DNA of 64,000 nucleotides from an uncultured Winogradskyella sp. (lineage in GTDB: Bacteria; Bacteroidota; Bacteroidia; Flavobacteriales; Flavobacteriaceae), in contig NZ_CANMIW010000001.1 of assembly GCF_947498005.1 (NCBI RefSeq), forward strand, positions 1 to 64,000, given 5' to 3'. Positions 16,359-25,300 of this stretch are shown in pieces (within the stretch, counting starts at the first letter, position 1; every line of letters begins with the position of its first letter). The notes below the pieces were generated by a model. That model saw only the letters and a program-made list of their open reading frames with translations. It was not told where the DNA came from and did no database searches. The position numbers and the translations under genes were made by a program.

Positions 16359-17066
16359 ATGAAGACGATTACTATTGCATTTCTTATGCTATTTTCTGTA
16401 AGCTTATTTGCACAGACTAATACAGAATTAAAAGATCACTACGAAGCATATTATAAACAAATGAAAAAACAAGGTGATGTACAAGGTATAATAAATGCCA
16501 TGACACATCTCGAAGTTTTAGAGCCTTCGGTAGCTCGTAGAGATACTATTGCGTACATCTACCTTTCTGAAGGGCAATATCTGCAAGCTTTAAATACTAT
16601 TGGTGTTGAAAAAAACGAAACAGATTCTGATATCAATGTTGAAGTAAAAGCCTTAGCATTAAAAAATCTTAATCAGCCAAAAATGGCATTAGAACATTTT
16701 GAAATATTATTTGTCCGTAACCCAAACGTTTATTTGGCTTATGAAATGGCAGATATGAAAATGCAAGTAAATGATTTGGTTGGTGCAAAATTAAATATTG
16801 ATTATGCATTAACAAACGTAAAGGACGAGGACAAACGCGCTTTCTACGAGACAAAACAACCTTACGAAACATCAATGAAAGCTGCTCTTTTGTACTTAAA
16901 AGGCTTATTAAAGTTTAATGAAAATAAAACTGCAAATGTAGATATCGCATTACAGTTATTCAATGAAGCATTAGCTATAGACCCTAATTTTAATATGGCA
17001 AAAATTAGTAGAGAAGCTTTAGAAGCTCAAAAAGCGCAACGTGCAGCTGCAGAGCAAAAAAATTAA
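16359..17066 (+). CDS. Secreted TPR protein
   Basis: This 235-residue product has a signal peptide (about residues 1-18) and helical TPR-like repeats (DTIAYIYLSEGQYLQALNTI, then ALKNLNQPKMALEHFEILF and LFNEALAIDPNFNMAKISRE), ending in a charged coiled-coil tail. It is probably a periplasmic interaction scaffold. It is a single gene followed by a strong terminator. Confidence 0.8.
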   Translation: MKTITIAFLMLFSVSLFAQTNTELKDHYEAYYKQMKKQGDVQGIINAMTHLEVLEPSVARRDTIAYIYLSEGQYLQALNTIGVEKNETDSDINVEVKALALKNLNQPKMALEHFEILFVRNPNVYLAYEMADMKMQVNDLVGAKLNIDYALTNVKDEDKRAFYETKQPYETSMKAALLYLKGLLKFNENKTANVDIALQLFNEALAIDPNFNMAKISREALEAQKAQRAAAEQKN

Positions 17067-17084
17067 GAACATCAGTTTTTAAAT

Positions 17085-17115
17085 AAAAAAAGCAGCTCAA
17101 TGAGCTGCTTTTTTT
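17085..17115. terminator. Bidirectional terminator
   Basis: AGCAGCTCA (17091-17099) and TGAGCTGCT (17101-17109) form a near-perfect hairpin flanked by A and T runs. It separates the TPR gene on + from the lipoprotein on -. Confidence 0.85.
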
Positions 17116-17121
17116 ATTTAA

Positions 17122-17649
17122 TTATTCTGGTTGTATATCATTATACATATCGCGTTCTAACTTTTTATTAATTTGATAGTTAAGGTTAGAAAATGCTACA
17201 AAAACGTCCTTAATACCTTGTAATTTATCACTTCTAGAAATATTATCTAATGTTAAATATTCATTTAGTTTTAAGAGCGCAGTTTCAATAATTACATTTC
17301 TAGATTGTATTGGGTTGGTTCTAAACGTATTTGGCATACTTGCCTTAAAACCTTTAATAAACTCCTGTAAAGCTTCAACATCATTATTAAAAAAAGAAAA
17401 ATCGCCTTTCTTTAAAAATTCTATCTGCTTCGCCAATTCATGATAATCTGCCCAAGGAACAAGCTCTTCATCAGCTTCAGGACTTAGGGCATAATCTTTA
17501 TAGGATATACTTTCAATTGTTTTAGCTGTAATTTTTTTTTCTTGGTTACTGTTCTCAGTAACCTCTTCTTCCGTTGTTGCTGTTTTGTCATTACCACAAC
17601 TAAGCATAATAACACCAAAGAGAATAAAAACGACAAATGAAATCTTCAT
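17122..17649 (-). CDS. Lipoprotein, 175 residues
   Basis: The N-terminus is a lipoprotein signal (MKISFVVFILFGVIMLSC, lipobox MLSC), followed by a Thr/Glu-rich linker and a helical domain of about 130 residues without a recognised motif. It shares an intergenic region with the threonine dehydrogenase on the other strand. Confidence 0.75.
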   Translation of the reverse strand: MKISFVVFILFGVIMLSCGNDKTATTEEEVTENSNQEKKITAKTIESISYKDYALSPEADEELVPWADYHELAKQIEFLKKGDFSFFNNDVEALQEFIKGFKASMPNTFRTNPIQSRNVIIETALLKLNEYLTLDNISRSDKLQGIKDVFVAFSNLNYQINKKLERDMYNDIQPE

Positions 17650-17824
17650 AAATGCATGTAATTTAAGATTGTAAAGATACTTAAACTAAATATTCTATTA
17701 TTTAGTATTAACACTCCTGTTTTAAGATTGAAAACTTCACAATGAAACACGCTATTTTCTGAAAATTTTAATATTGCATCGTATATTTTCTTATTATTTT
17801 TGCGAATAAAATAATTTAGAGCAA

Positions 17825-18778
17825 ATGTCTTCAAAAATATTAATCATTGGTGCCTGTGGGCAAATTGGTACAGAGCTTACCATTAAATTAAGACAAATCC
17901 ATGGTGTGGATAATGTTATTGCAAGTGATATTAATACTAGAAAGTTAGATTTAGTAAACGCAGGTCCATTTGTAATTTTAGATGCTAAAAACTTTAATGC
18001 CATTAAGGATTGTTGCATCAATAATAATATAGATACGGTCTATCTCATGGCTGCGCTTTTAAGTGCTACAGGCGAAAAATATCCTATGGAAGCTTGGGAT
18101 TTAAATATGAATTCACTTTTTCATGTTCTTAATTTAGCTAAAGGTGGACATATTAAAAAAGTGTTCTGGCCTAGTAGCATTGCTGTTTTTGGGCCAACTA
18201 CACCAACCGAAAACACACCACAACATACCATCAGCGAACCTACAACGGTTTATGGAATTACAAAGCAAGTCGGTGAGCGTTGGTGCGAATATTACTATAA
18301 TAAATATGGCGTAGATGTTAGAAGCATTCGCTATCCTGGCATCATTAGCCATAAGGCCATGCCTGGAGGTGGAACTACCGACTATGCCGTTGAAATTTAT
18401 CACGAAGCAATAAAAGAAGGTAAATACGAAAGCTTTTTAGCTGCAGACACAAATTTGCCGATGATGTTTATGGATGATGCCATTAAAGCAACAACAGAAA
18501 TTATGGCTGCTCCTTCAGAAAATTTAACTATAAGATCGTCATACAACCTGTCTGCAATAAGTTTTACGCCAAAAGAAATTGCAGATAGTATTAAAGCAGA
18601 AATGCCTGAATTTAAAATGAGTTACAAACCAGATTTTAGACAAGCTATTGCAGATAGTTGGCCATCGTCAATAGATGATAGTGTCGCTCGTAAAGACTGG
18701 AATTGGTCGCACGATTTTGATCTTAAAACCATGACTTCAGAAATGCTAAAGCAATTAAAGAAAAAATATAAGGCGTAA
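17825..18778 (+). CDS. tdh: L-threonine 3-dehydrogenase, SDR type
   Basis: This 317-residue protein is a short-chain-type, NAD-dependent epimerase-like enzyme: ILIIGACGQIGTELT carries GxxGxxG, and YLMAALLSATGE, FWPSSIAVFGP and YGITKQVGERWCEYY give the catalytic Ser and YxxxK. The sequence matches what I know of flavobacterial threonine dehydrogenases (about 310 residues), which oxidise threonine to 2-amino-3-ketobutyrate. The kbl partner is not next to it. Confidence 0.9.
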   Translation: MSSKILIIGACGQIGTELTIKLRQIHGVDNVIASDINTRKLDLVNAGPFVILDAKNFNAIKDCCINNNIDTVYLMAALLSATGEKYPMEAWDLNMNSLFHVLNLAKGGHIKKVFWPSSIAVFGPTTPTENTPQHTISEPTTVYGITKQVGERWCEYYYNKYGVDVRSIRYPGIISHKAMPGGGTTDYAVEIYHEAIKEGKYESFLAADTNLPMMFMDDAIKATTEIMAAPSENLTIRSSYNLSAISFTPKEIADSIKAEMPEFKMSYKPDFRQAIADSWPSSIDDSVARKDWNWSHDFDLKTMTSEMLKQLKKKYKA

Positions 18779-18803
18779 TTTAATCTGCCTTAAATATAAT
18801 TAT

Positions 18804-18837
18804 AAAATTCCCATCTTTTCTTGATGGGATTTTTTTG
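18804..18837 (+). terminator. Terminator after threonine dehydrogenase
   Basis: CCCATC and GATGGG flank a 7-base loop with T7 after the stem, 30 bases after the stop of the upstream gene. Confidence 0.75.
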
Positions 18838-19014
18838 CTCTTTACTTTTTAATAAGCTTTTTCTAATCTCTTCTTTTGACGCAATAATTTATTCTGAAAT
18901 CTAATAGAGCGATTCAAACGAGTCTAAATAAAAGTTATAAATCATGTGAAATTTTAAAAATTTTTAAGTGAATAATATATGATTAGAAAATAATTAGCAA
19001 AGTGTAAATAAACA

Positions 19015-19043
19015 AAAAAGCCACTACTTTCGTAATGGCTTTG
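19015..19043 (-). terminator. Terminator at the displaced tRNA-Asn 3' end
   Basis: Read on the - strand, AAGCCA-loop-TGGCTT is followed by a T run. The loop word TACGAAAGT is shared with the terminator after the intact tRNA (33204-33232). It sits just beyond the tRNA fragment at 19046-19075 and is probably the original terminator of the tRNA gene before integration. Confidence 0.65.
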
Positions 19044-19045
19044 TA

Positions 19046-19075
19046 TGCTCCTCTTCTTAGGCTCGAACTAAGGAC
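19046..19075 (-). repeat. att repeat, left copy (tRNA-Asn 3' fragment)
   Basis: Thirty bases, from TGCTCCTCTT to CTAAGGAC, are identical to 33236-33265, the 3' end of the tRNA-Asn gene. Beyond base 19075 the similarity stops, so this is a tRNA fragment, not a tRNA. It marks the far end of an integrated element. Confidence 0.9.
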
Positions 19076-19111
19076 TTTAATTTGCTGATATTCTTTATGT
19101 TATATTGCTTG

Positions 19112-19127
19112 TAATTTTTTGGGTGTC
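19112..19127 (+). repeat. Candidate integrase arm site, left
   Basis: AATTTTTTGGGTGTC lies about 40 bases inside the left att repeat. The word GGGTGTC preceded by a T run recurs twice at the other end (33065-33071 and 33086-33092). This resembles the arm-type binding sites of tyrosine integrases. Confidence 0.45.
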
Positions 19128-19152
19128 CTTTTCTATGCCTTTTTTAAATATA

Positions 19153-19740
19153 TTATTTATTAATATCTAAAAAATCATCCATCACAAATTCTGTAATATG
19201 CTTATAAGACATTTTGGATTCATCTAACAAAGCATAATCTGTTACTGGCTCGCCTAAATCTTTAATCATTAGTTCTTTTATCTCTTGATAAGGTATATTT
19301 TCCCAAGCCATAAGCTCTAAATAATGACTTAGTTTATCACAACCATTATCTGCTAAGAAAACAACCTCTGAGCCACCAAACAATTTTATAATTTGATATA
19401 ATTCTTTTCTGAATTTAGTTAGGTGAGAAGATTTATAAAGTCCATAAAGCTCTCTATATTTTAACATAAAAGAGATAAAACCTAAGTTGGGCATTAAAGT
19501 TATATCATAAGGCGAGCCTCCATTAAAGTAAATTTCTAAGAAACCATTTTCATTTGTTGTCTCGTGATACCACGAACGCGCATCTGTTTTAGTAATTAAC
19601 TTACCGTTATCGTCTCTATAAGTTATATAGGTATTACCTAAATTGAACGCATTTAATGCTTCAGTTTTTTCATTGAGATACTCAAAAGATGGTTCTTGAG
19701 GTATTCTGATATTTGATATAGCGTATAAAGATGTGGACAT
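19153..19740 (-). CDS. Hypothetical protein, 195 residues
   Basis: This soluble protein has no signal peptide and mixed helix and strand character, with FRKELYQIIKLFGGSEVVFLADNG in its middle (not a recognised motif). It is the last gene at the left end of the element and so is probably cargo. The function is unknown. Confidence 0.65.
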   Translation of the reverse strand: MSTSLYAISNIRIPQEPSFEYLNEKTEALNAFNLGNTYITYRDDNGKLITKTDARSWYHETTNENGFLEIYFNGGSPYDITLMPNLGFISFMLKYRELYGLYKSSHLTKFRKELYQIIKLFGGSEVVFLADNGCDKLSHYLELMAWENIPYQEIKELMIKDLGEPVTDYALLDESKMSYKHITEFVMDDFLDINK

Positions 19741-19850
19741 GTCAAAACAAAATTAAATACATTGAAACATAATAATTTAATTAACACTCTAAAAGTAGGT
19801 ATAAATTAAATATTGAGTTAAGCTTTAATCTCAAGTTATTATATAGGTAT

Positions 19851-20036
19851 CTAATTGCAACCTAAATCTGCCTTTCTTTCTTCATACTGTCTTGTAATCT
19901 CTTCAATAGCAGCTTGGCTACCTCCTGTATTACTTAAAGACGTAATATATTGCTCATAAAGCGCTTCACATTCTTCATCATTGTCTTTACTGCATGACAA
20001 TATTAATAGCAGAACTAGGAATAATAAATTTTTCAT
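19851..20036 (-). CDS. Small lipoprotein, 61 residues
   Basis: The sequence starts MKNLLFLVLLLILSC (lipobox LILSC), followed by a short acidic helix with a second Cys near the C-terminus. It lies between the Abi_2 gene and the end of the element. The role is unknown. Confidence 0.6.
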   Translation of the reverse strand: MKNLLFLVLLLILSCSKDNDEECEALYEQYITSLSNTGGSQAAIEEITRQYEERKADLGCN

Positions 20037-20127
20037 AAAACATTAAGTTGTTAATTAAATTTAAAATTACTAGATATAAAACATAGATTATTATGGTTTA
20101 CCGTAAAACAGAAAGAAATATTTAATA

Positions 20128-21057
20128 CTAATACTTGGATTTTAGGTTTTTCCAAAGCGGTTCTTCTTGCCAGTTGGGTTTCATACCTAATGCATTTGGG
20201 TCAACACTAGGATATTTTTTAAATAGATTATCTAATTTTGCACTAAATTCATTTCTTGGAAGGATTGTATTTAACATATAACGCATTAAACACATATGTA
20301 CATAAATTTTTGTGAATTCGTGTTGTTTAGGGACATTTAACGGATTTAATATCCAAGGGTTTGGTGGTTTAGATAACAGTTTTACTGTTCCTGGTAAATT
20401 ACGATTCCATAAGCGAGAATGATGTGCACAAAAGTTACGTATTTGTGCTATGGATTGCAACCAACTTGGTAGATAGGTGTGATTTACAGCACCAAATTGG
20501 GCAGCGATTATATCTTTAGATTTCACAGTATGTTTTAAATTACCATATAGCTTTGATAATGCACCAAAACTTGTTTGCTCTAAAGATTTCCATGCAGGAG
20601 GAAACCTTTTATCGTTTTTATATTTTTTAATATGCTTTTTTATTGATTCATCTTTAGTGCGCTCAATTTCCGTTTCTAAATTAGATAAGGTTTTTACCAA
20701 AGCTTTACTATCGTTAAAAAGGTCGAAGTTTTGAAACCACCAAGGGTCTATTTCGTGAGAAAGATGGTATATCAATTTGGTGCGTAAACTGATTTCTATT
20801 TTCTCTATGACATCAAAAATTAATAGACGTAGTTCTGCATCAAAATTATATAGTGAAATAACATCTACAAACTTACTATTGGGCTTAAATATATGGTTCT
20901 CTTTATCTGTTTGCATTACGTACCAATACTCACCTAATCTATAATAACTAATATTTATAAGGTATTTCTCTGCAATAAGTGGATGTTTAATTATTAAGCC
21001 ACGCTCTTGTAGTTGCTTTACTTGTTCAGTAAGTGTAAATGGTTTTTTGTCGAACAT
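20128..21057 (-). CDS. Abi_2/AbiF-like HEPN protein
   Basis: The 309-residue protein fits the Abi_2 family (abortive infection, AbiD/AbiF type): the start PFTLTEQVKQLQERGLII, the ISYYRLGEYWY segment, and IAQIRNFCAHHSRLWNR near residue 210, which is the HEPN R-x4-H ribonuclease signature (R-N-F-C-A-H). HEPN proteins of this type act as RNA-cleaving toxins after phage infection. It starts about 50 bases after a structured RNA candidate (21105-21172) and belongs to the defence cluster with FRG and restriction-modification genes. Cleavage activity is inferred from the motif. Confidence 0.88.
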   Translation of the reverse strand: MFDKKPFTLTEQVKQLQERGLIIKHPLIAEKYLINISYYRLGEYWYVMQTDKENHIFKPNSKFVDVISLYNFDAELRLLIFDVIEKIEISLRTKLIYHLSHEIDPWWFQNFDLFNDSKALVKTLSNLETEIERTKDESIKKHIKKYKNDKRFPPAWKSLEQTSFGALSKLYGNLKHTVKSKDIIAAQFGAVNHTYLPSWLQSIAQIRNFCAHHSRLWNRNLPGTVKLLSKPPNPWILNPLNVPKQHEFTKIYVHMCLMRYMLNTILPRNEFSAKLDNLFKKYPSVDPNALGMKPNWQEEPLWKNLKSKY

Positions 21058-21104
21058 TTATTGCGTTATTTTTGTAAAGTTTGAGAAGAAAAGAAACCTA
21101 TATA

Positions 21105-21172
21105 AAGCAAAAGACACACCCTGGGACGCTGTTTCTAACCGGAGTAAGACCTGTAGCGTGGTGTGTACTGTT
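21105..21172 (-). ncRNA. Structured RNA candidate upstream of Abi_2
   Basis: This is a GC-rich patch inside very AT-rich DNA. ACACACC (21114-21120) pairs with GGTGTGT (21160-21166), and ACGCT (21126-21130) pairs with AGCGT (21155-21159), leaving a 5-base bulge and a 24-base loop: a 12-bp interrupted stem. On the - strand it follows a -7 box (TACATTTG, 21184-21177) and is followed by a T-rich stretch. I recall that AbiF-type proteins can have an adjacent RNA partner, which would fit. The alternative is a terminator or attenuator after the FRG gene. Confidence 0.55.
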
Positions 21173-21176
21173 GCCA

Positions 21177-21184
21177 CAAATGTA
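21177..21184 (-). promoter_or_regulatory. -7 promoter element for the structured RNA
   Basis: TACATTTG on the - strand matches the Bacteroidota -7 consensus TAnnTTTG exactly, placed to start transcription a few bases before the hairpin. The -33 region is not convincing. Confidence 0.45.
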
Positions 21185-21250
21185 CAACACTTTACCACAT
21201 TTTCACTATAATTTACTATAATTTTCATTTTTAACAGTTGAATCATAAGG

Positions 21251-22315
21251 TTAAATATCGTTCGAATAAGGCTTTTCATTTTGTCTTAGCACCTCTTTCT
21301 TAACACCATCTAAACTTGGCATTAAAGTAGCCCAGCTAACATTTAATTGTTTTAATCTTTTAGCTATTGGTAGTAGATTGCTGTGTGGTAAAGTAAATAG
21401 CATTGGTTTACCGATATGCTCATTAATTAATTTATTAATATATTCATTTTTATAATTTGCTGTTAAAAGTCCATCAAGCTTCAAAGTTATATCCTCTTTA
21501 AAATCTAAATCAAGATATGAATCACTTGAAGGAAAATAATGCAGAAAAACACCTTTTTGAGCAGCTATATAACTATTTTGAAATTTTTTAACGTCAACAT
21601 ATTTTAAAAACCTTTCTTGAGCAATAGCATCAATTAACAGTTTTGGTATTACCCATATTCCTATTCTTTTATCATTAGGCTTTATTAGTCTAGAGAAAGG
21701 ATATGCATTTTCCGAAGCAAAAAATAAAGCTGTAAATGGATTTTTAGTAAAATCTAATAACCTTGTGCCAACTCCATAATGCTGCGCTAAAGCCAACTCA
21801 CTTAATTGCGTTTCTTTTGGAAAGCTAAACATATCATTATTCTTCAATAAATTCCCTCCATTGATATTGCTTTTTTTATCTAAAAACTGTATTGTTTTAT
21901 GAGAACAATCTGTTATGGAAAATCCTAAATTGTCAATTTCCTTAACAAACAATGCGAAATTATTTACTTCATTATATTGAGTCGCACCATTACCTGATGC
22001 ATAAGTGTTAATTCTATTTTTATAATCTTTATCTAACTCCTCTTGCTTTTTTCTATAAACACTAGGCAATAAATCCCATGTTGAATCCTTGTGACCTCTA
22101 AAGATATAATCTGTATAAATATCACTATCTCCATCTTGATATAATTCGGATTTATTCACATCAAAAACATCTAAAAAGTCTAACTCGTTTTCGAAATTAT
22201 ATTCAAAACAAGTATCTTTTATTATAGGTTTAACACCTCTAATCTCTTTACCATTTGGATTAATCCTATTTCGAAGCGTAATGTTATAATGATATAAAAA
22301 ATGAGATGTATCCAT
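21251..22315 (-). CDS. FRG-domain protein
   Basis: This 354-residue protein carries the FRG signature FRGHKDSTWDLLPSVYRKK at about residues 72-90, followed by LALAQHYGVGTRLLDFTKNP, which is the usual second block of the family. FRG proteins occur in defence islands and are thought to act on host or phage molecules, but the chemistry is not established. It starts three bases after the restriction-modification stop, so the genes are coupled and likely work together. Confidence 0.85.
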   Translation of the reverse strand: MDTSHFLYHYNITLRNRINPNGKEIRGVKPIIKDTCFEYNFENELDFLDVFDVNKSELYQDGDSDIYTDYIFRGHKDSTWDLLPSVYRKKQEELDKDYKNRINTYASGNGATQYNEVNNFALFVKEIDNLGFSITDCSHKTIQFLDKKSNINGGNLLKNNDMFSFPKETQLSELALAQHYGVGTRLLDFTKNPFTALFFASENAYPFSRLIKPNDKRIGIWVIPKLLIDAIAQERFLKYVDVKKFQNSYIAAQKGVFLHYFPSSDSYLDLDFKEDITLKLDGLLTANYKNEYINKLINEHIGKPMLFTLPHSNLLPIAKRLKQLNVSWATLMPSLDGVKKEVLRQNEKPYSNDI

Positions 22316-22318
22316 AAA

Positions 22319-25300
22319 TTAACTATTCTCTACAATTGCTATTTCATCCTCAGTCAAACCATATAACTCATAGACCATTTGGTCGATTTCTTTATCTGTT
22401 TGGTTAATTTGGGTTTGTAAGGCTTGTGCTTTTTGTTTGTTTTCTTCAAAAAGGTCTAGCCACTCAAACTCATCTTTTTTAGTTAATGTTGGCACTTCTT
22501 CTAAACCATCTTTTACACGTAGTTTGTTATTTGCTTTTATGGCTTTGTTTAACTCTTTTATAAAGTCTCCAAATTCTAAATCGTGCCAGTTTTGTAATTT
22601 TTTGGATAGTTTTCTTAAAGTAAATTTTTGTAGAAGATACTTTTGGAATTTATTGTTATGTTCAACTTGTTCTTGGGTTAAAGTAATTAAAGCCTCTGTT
22701 TTTACAATAATCTTGTTTTTTTCAATATCTGTACAAATAGCTATCGGAATCTCTTTTAATAAACGAGAATTAAAGCTAGGATAACTTTTATTGTTACTTT
22801 TTGGAGACTGCTCATTTACATAAAAAGTTAATAACTTGGAATTAATTAATCCCAATAAAAATTTAATAGGATAGTCTTTATCCTTATTAATAATTACTGC
22901 TGCTATATTTTTTACAACAGCAGGTTCTTCAATGTAACTAGCAAATATCCTCGGGTTAATTATTTCTCTGACAACAATTTTTGGTGAATTAAAATATTCT
23001 ATCTTTCGTGGTTCAGCTAACCATTCTCCGTATGAAATAAACTCATTTTGAGTCTGATAATAATATCTTCCAATACCCTGAGAAACATATGGAAAATCAA
23101 AATAATCAGTATTCTCTTTTGAGACAAAAACATTATTTTCTTTTTCAACAGAAGTTTGTTTTGGCTTACCTTTTCCTTTTTGATAAACCTTTACACCCAT
23201 AACTTGATAATAAACTTCAATCAAAGGAATAGTGTTGATTCTTTTTATAATACTATTCTGGACTACGAACGTTTTTTCAACTACAGGTTGATCTATTATA
23301 AACTTTGTTTCATTAAATAGAAAGTCAGACTTATGGATCTTATTTATTTTTGATAAATCTTGAAATCTAAATTTAGAAGCGTGCTTTCCTTTTTCCTCTA
23401 AAACAATTATCGCAGTTGGTAAGTTAACTTCATCAAATACATCGTCTCCCATTTTTATATTTGTAATCGTTTCAAATAATTTAGAAGTAAATAGCCTAAT
23501 ATCTTTAAAGTACTCTTTTTCCAAATAAGAATCAGGCATAATATAACTTAAGGTTCCTTTTGTTTTCAATATTTCAGAACCTAATTGAACAAAGTATTTA
23601 TAAGAATCAATATTACCAAAACTTGATGCTTTAAATTTAATTTTTAACCATTCCTTCCCTTTTAATTCCGCTCCATAAGGCGGATTCCCAATAATTACAT
23701 CAAACCCGCCTTTGTTTTCAAGAGATTGCTTCGTCGTGCCTTCTCGCAATGACGGGTTGAATACTTTAGGAAATTGCTCTTCCCAATTAAAGGCTTTATC
23801 TCTTGCAACTGCTTTGCTATCTATTAAAGAGTTCCCACATTTAATATTAGAGCTTAAATCGTTTAATTTACGTCTTGGTTGTGCTGTGCGTAGCCATAAG
23901 GATAGTTTTGCAATCTCTACAGATTCTTCGTTAAGGTCTACACCGTAAATATTGTTTTCAAGAATGGTATTTTCTATATCTGGAAACTGTAAACCACCAC
24001 CTAATACTTTTGTTTTCAACTCATCTATATAAGTGTGTTCTTTTATTAAAAAATCTAATGCTTGGTTTAAAAATGCACCAGAGCCACAAGCAGGGTCGCA
24101 TATTGTAAGTTGTAGTAGCCAATCTCTATAATCGTCTAGGATTGTTACTAATTTGGTTATTGTAGTTTTGTTTCGGTTTTTACGTCCTTTAAAATATTCT
24201 TCTTCTTTAAAGCCTAATTGGGTTTTCTTTTCGTCACAAAGTTTACCAATGGTATTTTCTACTATGTATTTGGTAATGTATTTTGGTGTGTAGAATACAC
24301 CATCTTTTTTACGTTTAGATTTTTGTTTATCGAAGTCGCCACCTTCAATTTCTGCGTTAACGCTTTCAATTTCGTTTAGAGAGTTTTCAAAAATATGTCC
24401 TAATATGTTAACATCTACTTGACTTTCAAAATCGTAAGCTGCTAATTTACTAGTGTGTTTGTATAGTAAATCGTTATCAATTTCTAAACTATCTAATGTT
24501 TTATCTTCTTTAAATAAACCACCGTTATAGGCGTATATTTCAGCTCTTTTAGATGTTCCTGCTCTTCCTTGGTCTAAAAAGTTAAAGTATTGCTTAAACA
24601 GGGTATATAGCGGTCTGTCGTCTCCAAAATCTACATCATCTTTCCACTTGTCTAAAATTTGTTGCGTGCTGTTTGCAGGTAGTAAACCTCTATCTTCTGC
24701 AAAGAAAATAAAGAGGTAACGGTCTATTAGTTTTTGTGATTTTTTAAAGAGGGTTAGTTTAACGTTTTTTTCTAAGCGTTGAAGTTCCTGTTGTTCTTCT
24801 TGAGACCTCTCGACTGAGCTTAAGGTGACATTAGACACTTGAGCTTTTAATGTTTTAGCATTACGTTTTACTAAGTCTCTGTATAATTCACGCTTAAATA
24901 CGGAATAGTCTTTATAGAATTGTTTTGTGATTTTTTCTTCTACAACTACAGAGGCTTCTTTTATTTTTAAGGGTACGTTATTTATAACATTATCCTTTTG
25001 TAAGCATAAATATAGTAATGTAAACCGCTCTGGCGATAGCTCAAAGAGATTAAATTCTTCAAACTCTGTGGCATCGTTTATATAGAATCTTAGTTTCTCA
25101 AAGTTTGAGGTTATGACATAGACACAACCTTTTTGATTGGCTTTATAGTCGAATGCTTGTTTGCGTATGCTTTCTAAATCTTTTGTGTTAGTTCCTTTTA
25201 ATTCAATAACACCAATAGCAATATCATTATGTAATATTGCACCATCTGCTTTACGTGCGTTGTTTTGGTTTTTATACTCTGCTACTAAATTAAAATCTGC

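Noticed and set aside
17646..17834. 62-residue - strand ORF before threonine dehydrogenase
   Set aside because: It overlaps the start of the + strand gene, covers a promoter region and has no recognisable features.
19046..19075. A second tRNA-Asn
   Set aside because: Only the 3' 30 bases are present; the anticodon and 5' half are missing.
21058..21279. 73-residue ORF upstream of Abi_2
   Set aside because: It runs through the structured RNA region and overlaps the end of the FRG gene; its codon and residue make-up is random.
23712..23948. 78-residue + strand ORF inside the restriction-modification gene
   Set aside because: It is opened by the GC-rich dispersed repeat on the opposite strand and is a shadow.
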